Notes under the pieces: model-generated
Told to the model about the DNA's origin: nothing
The model's input: the letters and a program-made list of their open reading frames with translations, nothing else
Database searches by the model: none
Part shown: piece by piece, positions 23,174 to 31,092 of the stretch
How the letters are laid out: every line of letters starts with the position of its first letter
Numbering within the stretch: position 1 is the first letter of the stretch
Translations under genes and position numbers: made by a program
DNA from: Collimonas rhizosphaerae
Lineage (GTDB): Bacteria; Pseudomonadota; Gammaproteobacteria; Burkholderiales; Burkholderiaceae_D
DNA: 64,000 nt
Direction of reading: 5' to 3'
NCBI RefSeq assembly: GCF_038896935.1
Contig: NZ_JBANDC010000005.1
Location: forward strand, 186,001 to 250,000

Positions 23174-24142
23174 TTAGGCTGGCGCGGGCCACACTGGAGC
23201 TTGAAGCAGTGGGTGATCCTTCAAAGCTTCGGCGATGAAGTCGACGAATGCGCGCACCGGGCCGGGCAGATGCTTGCGGTCGCGGAAGCAGACGAAGTAT
23301 TCCAAGGGCTCCGGGTCAGCAAGCGTCTGCACTGGTCCGTCGGCGGCCAGAAACAACGGCTCCAACAGGCCGGCCTCAATCAAAGGGTTGGCAATGAAGG
23401 TGCTGAGTCGGGTCACCCCTGCACTGGCCACGGCCAAGGCTGCCAGGGTGTCGATGTCGTTGCAAACCGTAGCGATGCGGAGTGTGGGCGCGAAACGCAT
23501 ACCGTCGCGCAGAAACGGCCACTGCACAACGCGCCCGTCCAGTGGCCTGCGAAAGGTCAAGCAGGAATGTGCTGCCAGATCTTCGGGCGTGGTGGGGCGG
23601 CCATGTTGCTGGAGATAGCCAGGTGCCGCGCATAGCAGAATGGGTGAAGTGCCGATCCGCCGCGCCACCAGGCCGGGCTCCAGCACATCGCGGTAACGGA
23701 TGCTGGCATCCACTTCCTCTTTCACGTGGTCTACGCTGCGATCGACCATCAGCATTTCCAGGTTCACCTGGGGATAGCGCGCCAAAAAAGCCGGTATGAG
23801 TGGTGCCACCACGTGGCGGCCAAAAGCAACGGAGCAGGAGAGCTTGAGCCGCCCCTGCACGGCATCCTGCAGCGCCGAGAGTTCGGATTTGGCGTAGGCC
23901 AGTCCATCGAGCAAGGGGCTGACATGAGCAAAGTACACCTCACCAGCTGCCGTCAGAGCCTGCGAGCGGGTGGTGCGCGTGAGCAGCCGCGTGCCGAGTT
24001 CCTTTTCCAGTCGGCCCAGGTTCTGGCTGGCGGCTGCAGCACTAATGCCCAACTGCCGTGCCGCAGCGGCGATGCTGCCGCCTTCCACCGCCCGGACGAA
24101 GGTTTCGATGCCACGCAAATTAGACATATTTTTCTTAGTCAT
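23174..24142 (-). CDS. LysR-type transcriptional regulator
   Basis: 322 residues, full length. The wHTH at about 8-66 includes SIAAAARQLGISAAAASQNL. The LysR substrate domain spans about 95-300 (GRLKLSCSVAFGRHVVAPLI). It diverges from the SDR at 24667 across 520 bases that contain the first copy of a 72-base direct repeat. It likely controls that SDR and itself. The ligand is unknown. Met6 (24127) is an alternative start. Confidence 0.85.
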   Translation of the reverse strand: MTKKNMSNLRGIETFVRAVEGGSIAAAARQLGISAAAASQNLGRLEKELGTRLLTRTTRSQALTAAGEVYFAHVSPLLDGLAYAKSELSALQDAVQGRLKLSCSVAFGRHVVAPLIPAFLARYPQVNLEMLMVDRSVDHVKEEVDASIRYRDVLEPGLVARRIGTSPILLCAAPGYLQQHGRPTTPEDLAAHSCLTFRRPLDGRVVQWPFLRDGMRFAPTLRIATVCNDIDTLAALAVASAGVTRLSTFIANPLIEAGLLEPLFLAADGPVQTLADPEPLEYFVCFRDRKHLPGPVRAFVDFIAEALKDHPLLQAPVWPAPA

Positions 24143-24158
24143 GGAGTCTTAGATTCTT

Positions 24159-24231
24159 AAGTTTAGCTTATTAGTGAAAATGCCTGTGGCGGGCTAGTGC
24201 GCAGGCGCGGCGGTCGTTAAAGTTGCGGTCT
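24159..24231. repeat. Direct repeat, copy A (about 72 bases)
   Basis: Starts 17 bases upstream of the LysR start with AAGTTTAGCTTATTAGTGAA. It is identical to 25884-25955 at 47 of the first 49 positions and diverges after that. It includes the hairpin GCCTG...CAGGC. It may be the LysR operator/promoter or an element end. Confidence 0.75.
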
Positions 24232-24284
24232 CAACTTAGACTGGATCACGAAAGGTTCACACCAACCACTTACTGGAAACTCAC

Positions 24285-24592
24285 ATGTCAAACGACCTCA
24301 TCGGTGGCGTCTTCTTCAGTGTTGCAGGCACTTCGCCCAGTCCGAGGGCCATGGCTAAGTCGTCGATTGCCGCAATGCTGTGCATCGCAGCCAGTCTAGC
24401 CATCTCGGCAACCTTCTCTGTTGTTGCTTCAAGATCGAGCATGCGCATTGTTCCGAGACCTTTGGCCAATTAATCCAGGCGCTCTTCATTGTCGGGTGGT
24501 TCAAGTTTGGCAACAAGTTCAACCGACCTGGCCATCGAGCGACCAAGTCCGTCGCGGCGCGAGCCGTTTGCCAGCTGCAGCGGTATTTTTAA
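24285..24592 (-). pseudogene. Decayed gene with one in-frame stop, unidentified
   Basis: The minus strand reads protein-like through a stop at about 24470: RSMARSVELVAKLEPPDNEE upstream of it, and GLGTMRMLDLEATTEKVAEM and MALGLGEVPATLKK below. No start was found upstream. I do not recognise the product. The opposite-strand frame is probably a shadow. Confidence 0.3.
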
Positions 24593-24666
24593 AGGGCGTG
24601 TTTGTCTCCATCATGGATGCACTTCACGCTTCATTGATTGAGACCACACATAAGAGGATTTGCACG

Positions 24667-25482
24667 ATGGATTTAAAACTGGATGGTAAGACAGCACTCG
24701 TCACGGGAAGCAGCAAGGGAATCGGAGAGGCCATAGCGATTGCGCTGGCTGCAGAACGCGCGACTGTCGTCGTTCACGGCCGCGACCGAGAACTCGCGGC
24801 AGAGGTAGCCAGCAAAATCATCGCCAACGGCGGGCGAGCGTACGTGGTAATTGGAGATTTGACGAGCGAAGCCGAGGTGGATCGCCTCATCCACGAAGCC
24901 GAGCAAGTCGCCGGCGCGATCGACATCGTGGTCAACAACGCAGGTGGCTCGGGGGGGAGCAAAGAAGGCTGGATCGACACAACTGCCTCTTCTTGGGCCT
25001 CGGCTTACGACAGAAACGTATTGGCGGCCCTGCGGGTGACGACACGCCTGTTGCCCCAAATGCAGCAAGCCGGGTGGGGACGAGTCGTGAATATCTCCAG
25101 CTTGGCAGCCGCAATGCCACCTGCGTCGGCGCCCGACTATTCCGCGAGCAAGGCGGCCATGAACGCAATGACTTCATCGATGGCGAAGGCTGTGGCAGCG
25201 TTTGGCGTCACCGTCAACGCAGTCTCACCTGGAACGATTCACAGCGCGGCTCTGGATAGCCGTTTCCGCGAAGTTGCACGAGAACGCGGCTTAGCGATTT
25301 CGGACGCGCCCTGGCAGGATGTCGAGCGCAACGTACTTCCCATGTTTGCGCAGGTTCCAATGGCGCGGGTCGGAAGGCTCGAAGAAATTGCAAGCGCGGT
25401 CGCCTTTCTGGTCAGCCCTATTGCCGGATACATCACGGGCGTCAATTTGCGGGTCGATGGTGGCCTTTGGCCAGGTCTGTAA
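24667..25482 (+). CDS. SDR-family oxidoreductase
   Basis: 271 residues from ATG 24667, with AGAGGA upstream. TGSSKGIG at about 14-21, NNAGGSGGS in the NNAG position, catalytic serine in NISSLAAA and YSASK at about 159-163. C-terminal GRLEEIASAVAFLVSPIAG and LRVDGG are typical of classical SDRs. An NAD(P)H-dependent reductase of unknown substrate. The divergent LysR regulator at 23174 is the likely controller. A longer upstream frame to 24421 is rejected as it lacks family similarity. Confidence 0.85.
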   Translation: MDLKLDGKTALVTGSSKGIGEAIAIALAAERATVVVHGRDRELAAEVASKIIANGGRAYVVIGDLTSEAEVDRLIHEAEQVAGAIDIVVNNAGGSGGSKEGWIDTTASSWASAYDRNVLAALRVTTRLLPQMQQAGWGRVVNISSLAAAMPPASAPDYSASKAAMNAMTSSMAKAVAAFGVTVNAVSPGTIHSAALDSRFREVARERGLAISDAPWQDVERNVLPMFAQVPMARVGRLEEIASAVAFLVSPIAGYITGVNLRVDGGLWPGL

Positions 25483-25871
25483 GCCGTCAACTTGGAGACC
25501 TGCCAAAAGCGAGAGCCGTTATGGTATGCCTCCATCCGGTCGTCGATCCGGTCCACTAGACGAGGCATCGCCCAGCTCGATGAGATCCCGGTGGAAAATT
25601 CAATGACTTGACGCCGAAAGTCAGACAAGACGCGCGTCTTACGTCGAAAAAATGATTTGATCGTTTGATCAAATGGGGCAGCTCCAGGCCGTGATCGTTC
25701 GCCGCATAGGCCAAGAGGGTTTGGGGAGGCAGGCGTCGATCCAATGACAGTGTCAGGGGCCTTGGTACGAGGCAGGCGACCTGGAGTCGTCAAATCTTCG
25801 AAGTATCCCTTCAAGAGGTGCGAGTTTTCGTCTGCATCAGGTATGCCCGTTTCATCGATCGGAATCTTCAT
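25483..25871 (-). CDS. Uncertain open frame beside direct repeat copy B
   Basis: The frame opens with MKIPIDETGIPDADENSHLL, thirteen bases from the repeat, much as LysR opens 17 bases from copy A. The first 110 or so codons look plausible (LKGYFEDLTTPGRL, FFRRKTRVLSDFRRQ), but the frame then runs antisense into the SDR, where it is a shadow. I do not recognise it. It may be the truncated start of a gene once driven from the copied promoter. Confidence 0.25.
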
Positions 25872-25883
25872 TCCGGAATTTAT

Positions 25884-25955
25884 AAGTTTAGCTTAGTAGT
25901 GAAAGTGCCTGTGGCGGGCTAGTGCGCAGGCGTCGCGGCCTTTAAGGTTGAGGTC
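25884..25955. repeat. Direct repeat, copy B (about 72 bases)
   Basis: AAGTTTAGCTTAGTAGTGAA then GTGCCTGTGGCGGGCTAGTG; same orientation as copy A, 1.7 kb away. The remaining bases to 26235 hold no convincing gene. Confidence 0.75.
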
Positions 25956-26235
25956 TTCTGGATGATGAACCCGCCTAACTGCCAATGCAAAACGATGCTG
26001 CCTATGACGATCCGAAGGTCTTGCCCGCGACCGTGCAAGCAGGCGTGGGTCGGCTCACTGGACTCGGCTGGTTCCGGACCAGCTTGCCCCACTGTTTCCT
26101 GTCGTCATTTTTTTTACTCTACCAGTTAGTCAGCTCCACCTCATCAGTCTCGAAAGCTCTTGCGGCGCAGCTTTTACCGACTTTCATTCCAAAGCGCCCA
26201 TCACTCGCGACCCCCGTGTCGCATAGGAAAATTTT

Positions 26236-26877
26236 ATGCATCCACCCAAACTTTCTAAACTTTCCAAGCTTTTGGCCATCATCGTGACAAGCGCAATGTT
26301 GACGATCAACGCCTTGCCGACAGCGCTCGCTGCCGGTCCGGGCGACCAAGTGCGTGTGCGCGGCACCGTCGTGGCGCTGACAGGCGACCAGTTGCAAGTT
26401 AAATCGCGCGACGGAAGTGCCATCACCGTGACGCTCAAAGCCGGCTGGGCTGCCTCGGGAGTGGCCAAGGCGAGCATCAGCGACATCAAGCCCGGCGACT
26501 ATGTGGGCATCGCGTCCCTGCCGAAATCGGAAGGCGGTGATGGCGCGCTCGAGGTGCTCATCCTGCCACCCCAACTCAAGGGCGCGGGAGAGGGTAGCTA
26601 CGGATATGACTTGAAGCCGAACAGCACGATGACCAACGCAACGGTGGCTGACGCCGTCAAGACGGTCAGTGGCAGCACCGTCACGGTGAGCTATCACGGC
26701 AAGGAGAAGAAGATCTCGATCTCCGAGCGCACTCCGATTGTCACCCTGGCCCCGGCCACGGCTGAGGATGTCAAGCCAGGAGCCGTCGTCTTCATCAATG
26801 CCGAAAAGGGCACCAACGGGAAGCTCTCGGCAATGCAGATCGTTGTCGGCAAAAACGGCGTTGTGCCGCCAATGTAA
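26236..26877 (+). CDS. Exported DUF5666-like protein
   Basis: 213 residues with a signal peptide ending ALAAGP. Two OB-like beta units: VRVRGTVVALTGDQLQVKSR and VKTVSGSTVTVSYHGKEKKI, each followed by a KPGDYV or KPGAVV turn. This fits DUF5666-type periplasmic proteins. It precedes the cytochrome b and molybdopterin oxidoreductase genes by 47 bases and is probably a periplasmic partner in their redox system. No metal- or haem-binding motif is visible. Confidence 0.75.
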   Translation: MHPPKLSKLSKLLAIIVTSAMLTINALPTALAAGPGDQVRVRGTVVALTGDQLQVKSRDGSAITVTLKAGWAASGVAKASISDIKPGDYVGIASLPKSEGGDGALEVLILPPQLKGAGEGSYGYDLKPNSTMTNATVADAVKTVSGSTVTVSYHGKEKKISISERTPIVTLAPATAEDVKPGAVVFINAEKGTNGKLSAMQIVVGKNGVVPPM

Positions 26878-26923
26878 GAAAGACTTGCTTGGCTGGCTCG
26901 CACCAGCCAAGTGATATCTCTTT

Positions 26924-27784
26924 ATGACAATTACAAACTCTACTCCAGTAGTGACGCCATCTGCGGCACGTCGACAATTCATTCGACGACATTCGGCAAC
27001 TGTGCGCATCACTCACTGGCTCAACGTGGTGTGCTTCTCGTTCCTGCTTTTAAGCGGATTGCAGATATTCAATGCGCATCCGCGCCTGTACTGGGGACAA
27101 TACGGTGCCGATGCAGATCAAGCCTTCATCGCAATAAGTGCGACGCAAAGTGGCAATGTGCTGCAGGGCTTCTTTCAGATCGGTCCGCTAAGCATTCCAA
27201 CCACAGGGTTTCTCGGTGTCTCCGAGGAAGGCGGTAGCGCCACTGCGCGGGCGTTTCCCGTCTGGCTTACCATCCCCTCGTATCACGACCTTGGGGCCGG
27301 CCGACACTGGCACTTTTTCTTCGCTTGGCTGCTCGTTTTCAACGGCTTGATTTACTTGGCGCACGGGGTTTGGCGCGGGCATTTTCGCCGCGACCTTTTG
27401 CCGAGCGAAGGTCAGCTGACACCCCAGCACTTGTGGCAGGAGATTTTTGACCATGCGCGCCTGCGCTTTGCTCGCGGCGAAGCTGCGCGTCGCTATAACG
27501 CCCTGCAGAAGCTCAGCTATTTGGTAGTGATATTTGGACTGCTTCCGTTGATGGTGTTGACCGGATTGACGATGTCGCCCGGGCTTGACGCAGCACTTCA
27601 CTTCCTGCCTGATTTGTTCGGCGGACGCCCTTCCGCGCGCACGCTACACTTCATCAGCGCGTTCCTGCTGGTGTTGTTCGTCGTCGTCCATGTAGTGATG
27701 GTGATCGTATCGGGACTGTGGAACAACCTGCGGTCGATGCTCAGTGGACGCTACGCCATCAATGACGAAGGAGCCGCACGATGA
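26924..27784 (+). CDS. Cytochrome b561-type membrane subunit (accessory copy)
   Basis: 286 residues. Helices at about 30-48, 125-148, 195-215 and 240-265 with haem-ligand histidines in RITHWLNV, RHWHFFFAW, TLHFISAF and VVHVVMV. This fits the cytochrome b/b6 domain that passes electrons between quinol and a periplasmic molybdoenzyme. A paralogue of the 43712 gene but longer, with an N-terminal extension and a loop at about 50-110. Overlaps the oxidoreductase gene by four bases (ATGA). Confidence 0.85.
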   Translation: MTITNSTPVVTPSAARRQFIRRHSATVRITHWLNVVCFSFLLLSGLQIFNAHPRLYWGQYGADADQAFIAISATQSGNVLQGFFQIGPLSIPTTGFLGVSEEGGSATARAFPVWLTIPSYHDLGAGRHWHFFFAWLLVFNGLIYLAHGVWRGHFRRDLLPSEGQLTPQHLWQEIFDHARLRFARGEAARRYNALQKLSYLVVIFGLLPLMVLTGLTMSPGLDAALHFLPDLFGGRPSARTLHFISAFLLVLFVVVHVVMVIVSGLWNNLRSMLSGRYAINDEGAAR

Positions 27785-28557
27785 CACCGCACTTTTCACG
27801 CCGCAGATTTTTGGCTGGCCTCGCCTCAGGGGCTGGGGTGCTCGCCCTCGCCGGCTGCGACCGCCTGGCCCAGAACGCCGATGTGGATGCAGTACTGCGC
27901 AACACCGAAAAGCTGACGATGGGTAGCCAGCGTGCTCTACTTCCTCGTCAGCGCTTGGCGCGCGAATACGCCGAAACCGATCTCTCGCCAGTATTCCGGG
28001 CCAATGGCACCCAGATGCCTGACTCAGAGGAATACGCCCATTTGCTGGAACGCGAGTTCGCAGACTGGCGGCTGCAGGTAGACGGGCTCGTGCAGCGACC
28101 ACAAAGCCTGTCGCTAGCAGAACTGAAACGCTTCCCTTCGCGGACCCAGATCACGCGGCACGACTGTGTCGAGGGATGGAGCGCTATCGGCAAGTGGCAA
28201 GGGGTTCCCCTCGCACATGTGCTCGATGCGGCAGGCCTGAAGCCAGGCGCCCGCTATGTGGTGCTCCATTGCGCCGATGAACTGGAGAAGGCGCTCGACG
28301 GCAGTGGCCGCTACTACGAGAGCATCGATCTGCTAGATGCCTACCACCCACAGACGATTCTCGCGTATGGCATGAATGGGGAGGCTCTGCCGGTTCCGCA
28401 CGGTGCACCGCTGCGACTACGAGTCGAGCGCCAGTTGGGCTACAAGCACGCGAAATATTTGATGCGCATCGAAGTCGTCGATGCATTCAGCGCACAGTTT
28501 GGCGGCAAGGGCGGTTACTGGGAGGATCGTGGCTATGAGTGGTACGCCGGAATTTGA
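27781..28557 (+). CDS. Tat-exported molybdopterin oxidoreductase (accessory copy)
   Basis: 258 residues. A twin-arginine signal (SRRRFLAGLASGAG) is followed by a cysteine in LAGC, so the protein may also be lipid-anchored. The sulfite-oxidase-type Mo-cofactor domain has its conserved Mo-ligand cysteine in TRHDCVEGWSAIGKW. GAPLRLRVERQLGYKHAKYL and GYYWEDRGYEW-like C-terminus (here GGYWEDRGYEWY) match the YedY/SorA relatives. It works with the overlapping cytochrome b. Substrate unknown. A paralogue of 44335-45108. Confidence 0.85.
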   Translation: MTPHFSRRRFLAGLASGAGVLALAGCDRLAQNADVDAVLRNTEKLTMGSQRALLPRQRLAREYAETDLSPVFRANGTQMPDSEEYAHLLEREFADWRLQVDGLVQRPQSLSLAELKRFPSRTQITRHDCVEGWSAIGKWQGVPLAHVLDAAGLKPGARYVVLHCADELEKALDGSGRYYESIDLLDAYHPQTILAYGMNGEALPVPHGAPLRLRVERQLGYKHAKYLMRIEVVDAFSAQFGGKGGYWEDRGYEWYAGI

Positions 28558-28573
28558 TCACAAGGATTTCTTA

Positions 28574-28777
28574 ATGACTCACATACCTATTTCCGATGCA
28601 GCTCATGGATCTACGGCGGGTGACCGACGCCCGCTGCTGGTGTCAGCGATGGCCGCCGGACTGCCCGCGATTGAAACGCCACTCGACTCTTTGCGCCTAC
28701 AGCGGTGCCCTACATCAAATAACTCACTCAAGCCCATACGCCATCAAGGCGAGGCAGCTATCCACTTTTCTAGTTAA
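28574..28777 (+). CDS. Possible 67-residue small protein
   Basis: AAGGA precedes ATG 28574. MTHIPISDAAHGSTAGDRRP then LLVSAMAAGLPAIETP has no recognisable fold or signal. It may be a remnant; the low-complexity second half argues against a functional protein. Confidence 0.25.
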   Translation: MTHIPISDAAHGSTAGDRRPLLVSAMAAGLPAIETPLDSLRLQRCPTSNNSLKPIRHQGEAAIHFSS

Positions 28778-28794
28778 ACAAATAGGAGAAACAC

Positions 28795-29388
28795 ATGACC
28801 GATACCAACCTCGAGCAGCAGACTTTCCCGCAGGGAAACCAGTGGCTGAAACCCTATTATTTTTCCCGGGCGGCATTCTCAGTCGTCTGGGTCGCCGCCG
28901 CGTTCACGGTGGGCAAAAGCGTGCCTGCGGTCTCTGCAGCTTTGCTTCTTCTCTATCCCGCTTGGGACGCTGTGGCAAACTTGATGGACGCAAAGCGCAA
29001 CGGGGGGCTGAAGAGAAATCCGACGCAGGCTCTCAATGTGGCCGTTAGCGCAATGACGACGGTTGCGGTCGCGGTTGCGCTCGGAATGAGCATGAATGCG
29101 GTGCTCGTCGTGTTCGGGATTTGGGCGGCTTTGGCGGGGCTCTTTCAACTTGCGACCGCTGTGCGCCGCTGGAGAAACTATGGCGCGCAATGGGTGATGA
29201 TCCTCAGCGGCGGGCAGTCCGCGCTCGCGGGCGTCATCTTCATTAAGCAAGCAAACGGCTCGAACGCGCCCAGCATCACCGCCATCGCCCCCTATGCGGC
29301 CTTTGGCGCCTTCTATTTTCTCGTATCTGCCATCTGGCTGACGATATCGGACGCAAGGCGCCGCAAAGCAGCTTTCATCAGGGATTGA
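28795..29388 (+). CDS. DUF308 (HdeD-like) membrane protein
   Basis: 197 residues. Six hydrophobic helices spread from about 22 to 190 and a positively charged C-terminus (SDARRRKAAF). The spacing of pairs (SVVWVAAAFTVG; ALLLLYPAWDAVANLMDAKR; VAVAVALGMSMNAVLVVFGI) fits the DUF308/HdeD family, reported in acid stress in enterics. GGAGAAACAC lies before the ATG. Confidence 0.65.
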   Translation: MTDTNLEQQTFPQGNQWLKPYYFSRAAFSVVWVAAAFTVGKSVPAVSAALLLLYPAWDAVANLMDAKRNGGLKRNPTQALNVAVSAMTTVAVAVALGMSMNAVLVVFGIWAALAGLFQLATAVRRWRNYGAQWVMILSGGQSALAGVIFIKQANGSNAPSITAIAPYAAFGAFYFLVSAIWLTISDARRRKAAFIRD

Positions 29389-29392
29389 TCCG

Positions 29393-29566
29393 ATGCGGAG
29401 GATCGCCGCACATTTTGGCATTGGTTATTTGGGCATTGGTTGCATGATGTTTCTGCTGATCAAACACTTGAATCTTCCTTGCCCGGGACTGATTACAACA
29501 TTCTTGTCGGCAGTCATCTTGGCAAGCTTGATGCTTGGTTTGCTCCTGGGGGCATTCCATGAATAA
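29393..29566 (+). CDS. 57-residue two-helix membrane protein
   Basis: ATG 29393 lies five bases after the DUF308 stop, suggesting the same transcript. Product starts MRRIAAHFGIGYLGIG and has two helices (about 10-23 and 34-54) separated by a short loop with NLPCPG. Too short for ordinary gene calling. No family recognised. Confidence 0.45.
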   Translation: MRRIAAHFGIGYLGIGCMMFLLIKHLNLPCPGLITTFLSAVILASLMLGLLLGAFHE

Positions 29567-29777
29567 TGCAACTCAAGACATCACCGTGAAGTTGCGCGAC
29601 CACGTCACATTCGACACCTACGAAGACATCCAGGCCGGCTATGCCACAGTGGCGGCGATCGGCGATGCGCAACTGGCCTTGCTGCCGGGTATCTCAGGAA
29701 TCAGCGGTCACGCTCCTGGAATGGTCGGTCATGCTGCCGGAATACGCACCAGCAATTTGAGGCTGCACCAACACTGA
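29559..29777 (+). pseudogene. Open frame ending in IS21-type end repeats
   Basis: 72 codons from ATG 29559, which overlaps the previous stop. The first 48 residues (MNNATQDITVKLRDHVTFDT) look like a protein start. The last third is only translated element-end repeat, so the gene was probably cut by an insertion. Confidence 0.3.
29696..29745. mobile_element. IS21-family-like terminal repeats
   Basis: Two tandem units of about 22 bases: GGAATCAGCGGTCACGCTCC and GGAATGGTCGGTCATGCTGC, followed by GGAATACGC. Such multiple repeats are typical of IS21-family ends where IstA binds. No transposase gene is adjacent. Confidence 0.5.
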
Positions 29778-29779
29778 CG

Positions 29780-29809
29780 TAGGAGGCTCGCTATCGTGCT
29801 GGCCTCCTA
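29780..29809. terminator. Perfect hairpin
   Basis: TAGGAGGC pairs with GCCTCCTA around a 14-base loop, just downstream of the Gp2-like fragment on the minus strand. No U-run. Confidence 0.35.
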
Positions 29810-29820
29810 CGCACTCCATT

Positions 29821-30336
29821 TTAATTTGGCAGCTTACGCGGACGTCCAGCCTTACTACGACGGACACCAGGCATCTCACCGCGACCAAACACGCGACGGC
29901 GATTCGACACTTTCTTCCGCAGGTATTGATCCTTCTTCGTCAGATACTTCACCACTTTCAACAAGTTAGCGCGCAACTCGTCATCGCCATGGCTGATCAT
30001 GCCGATGCCCAGGTATTTATATTTACCTTTGTCTGCATTGCAGTTGTGAAACGTGCCACGACCAGCAGTGATACGCTCCACCCAGTATTTACCGATCAGA
30101 TCGGCCAGATAAGGATCATGCCAAACCTTCGAACCAGCGAAGAACAAGATGCAGTGGAAATGGCGCCCTTTTTCAACACCGTTCTCCAGCTTCCAGATGT
30201 GGCCTACAAGCCCTTTGAAGAGTTTGTTGCTGCGGGTGTTGTTGAGCAGACGGTCGAGGTCCTTACCCGCCACATTTCGCAGAATGTCAATGCCGCGGCA
30301 GCAGGGACATGATGCTTCAGGAATGCAAGGAAGCAA
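29821..30336 (-). pseudogene. Inovirus Gp2-like (YagK/YfjJ) replication protein, N-terminally truncated
   Basis: 171 codons. Similarity to the YagK/YfjJ C-terminal domain begins near RGIDILRNVAGKDLDRLL: VGHIWKLENGVEKGRHFHCI, then GKYWVERITAGRGTFHNCN, YKYLGIGMI and VVKYLTKKDQYLR. The HFHC motif is the HUH-like metal site. About 20-60 residues of the family's start are missing, and the apparent first codons (MLPCIPEASCPCC) look spurious. Phage or plasmid debris. Confidence 0.65.
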
Positions 30337-30443
30337 TCACAACGTTTGGACAGTGGGCCGCCGAGCTTCGGTTGGTCGGAGTACGAACAAGCGCACCGAG
30401 AAACATCTCCAGAGCAAGAATGAGGGTCAATGCTTGCTATACC

Positions 30444-30914
30444 TTAGGTGGAGTTCTGGCTGGAGGCGTTCATCAAATTGGTACGCAGGTTGACGATGGC
30501 TTTTTGCAGCACGCGGAATTCCTCGGGCGCCAGGCCGGATGCCTTGGCCGTCACCTCGCGGAAGGCGAAGGCCTTTTCCCTCAGCTCCCTCCCCGTTTCA
30601 GTAAGCGACACGAGCACGCTGCGCTCGTCCTCGCTGTCGCGCTCGCGGCGCACATAGCCCATCGCTTCCAGCCGTTTCAGCATGGGCGTCATCGTGCTCG
30701 GTTCCAGGAACAGCTTTTCGCTCAGCCCCTTGACGGTCTGGTTGTCCTCTTCCCAAAGGCAAATGATGGTGACGTATTGCGGGTAAGTGAGCCCGAGTTT
30801 TTCCAGCACGGGCTTATAGACGCGCGAATAAGCGAGGTTGGTCGAATAGACGGCAAAGCACATGAAGTCGCCGAGCCTGGCAATGTCTTTGCTGGGGTTA
30901 GATTTGTTGCTCAT
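30444..30914 (-). CDS. ohrR: OhrR-type MarR-family peroxide regulator
   Basis: 156 residues. MarR winged helix with QTVKGLSEKLFLEPSTMTPM recognition region and VRRERDSEDERSVLVSLTE wing. The N-terminal cysteine in DFMCFAVYSTN is the redox-sensing residue of OhrR, which releases DNA when oxidised by organic hydroperoxides (family knowledge). It diverges from a hydrolase and ohr. A palindrome at 31011-31022 is a likely operator. Confidence 0.85.
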   Translation of the reverse strand: MSNKSNPSKDIARLGDFMCFAVYSTNLAYSRVYKPVLEKLGLTYPQYVTIICLWEEDNQTVKGLSEKLFLEPSTMTPMLKRLEAMGYVRRERDSEDERSVLVSLTETGRELREKAFAFREVTAKASGLAPEEFRVLQKAIVNLRTNLMNASSQNST

Positions 30915-31010
30915 TTAATATCTTCCAAAAATTATTTATCGAAGTAATGATTATCGTACTTGAAAATTGCAGCGAGCTCGGATATATTTACCTTCATAAT
31001 AATTATGACG

Positions 31011-31022
31011 ATAATTAATTAT
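31011..31022. promoter_or_regulatory. Candidate OhrR operator
   Basis: ATAATTAATTAT is a perfect 12-base palindrome between ohrR and the hydrolase gene, flanked by AT-rich near-repeats (AATAATTATGACG). It is the natural position for OhrR binding. Confidence 0.5.
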
Positions 31023-31092
31023 TGCTGCTGGCCACGCCGTATCGATTGCAGCAAGAACCTGAAAACCACCCCACCATCACCGGAGAAAGCAA

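Noticed and set aside
24285..24473. 62-residue plus-strand protein between LysR and SDR
   Set aside because: Composition (Ser/Ala-rich) looks like the shadow of the minus-strand decayed frame.
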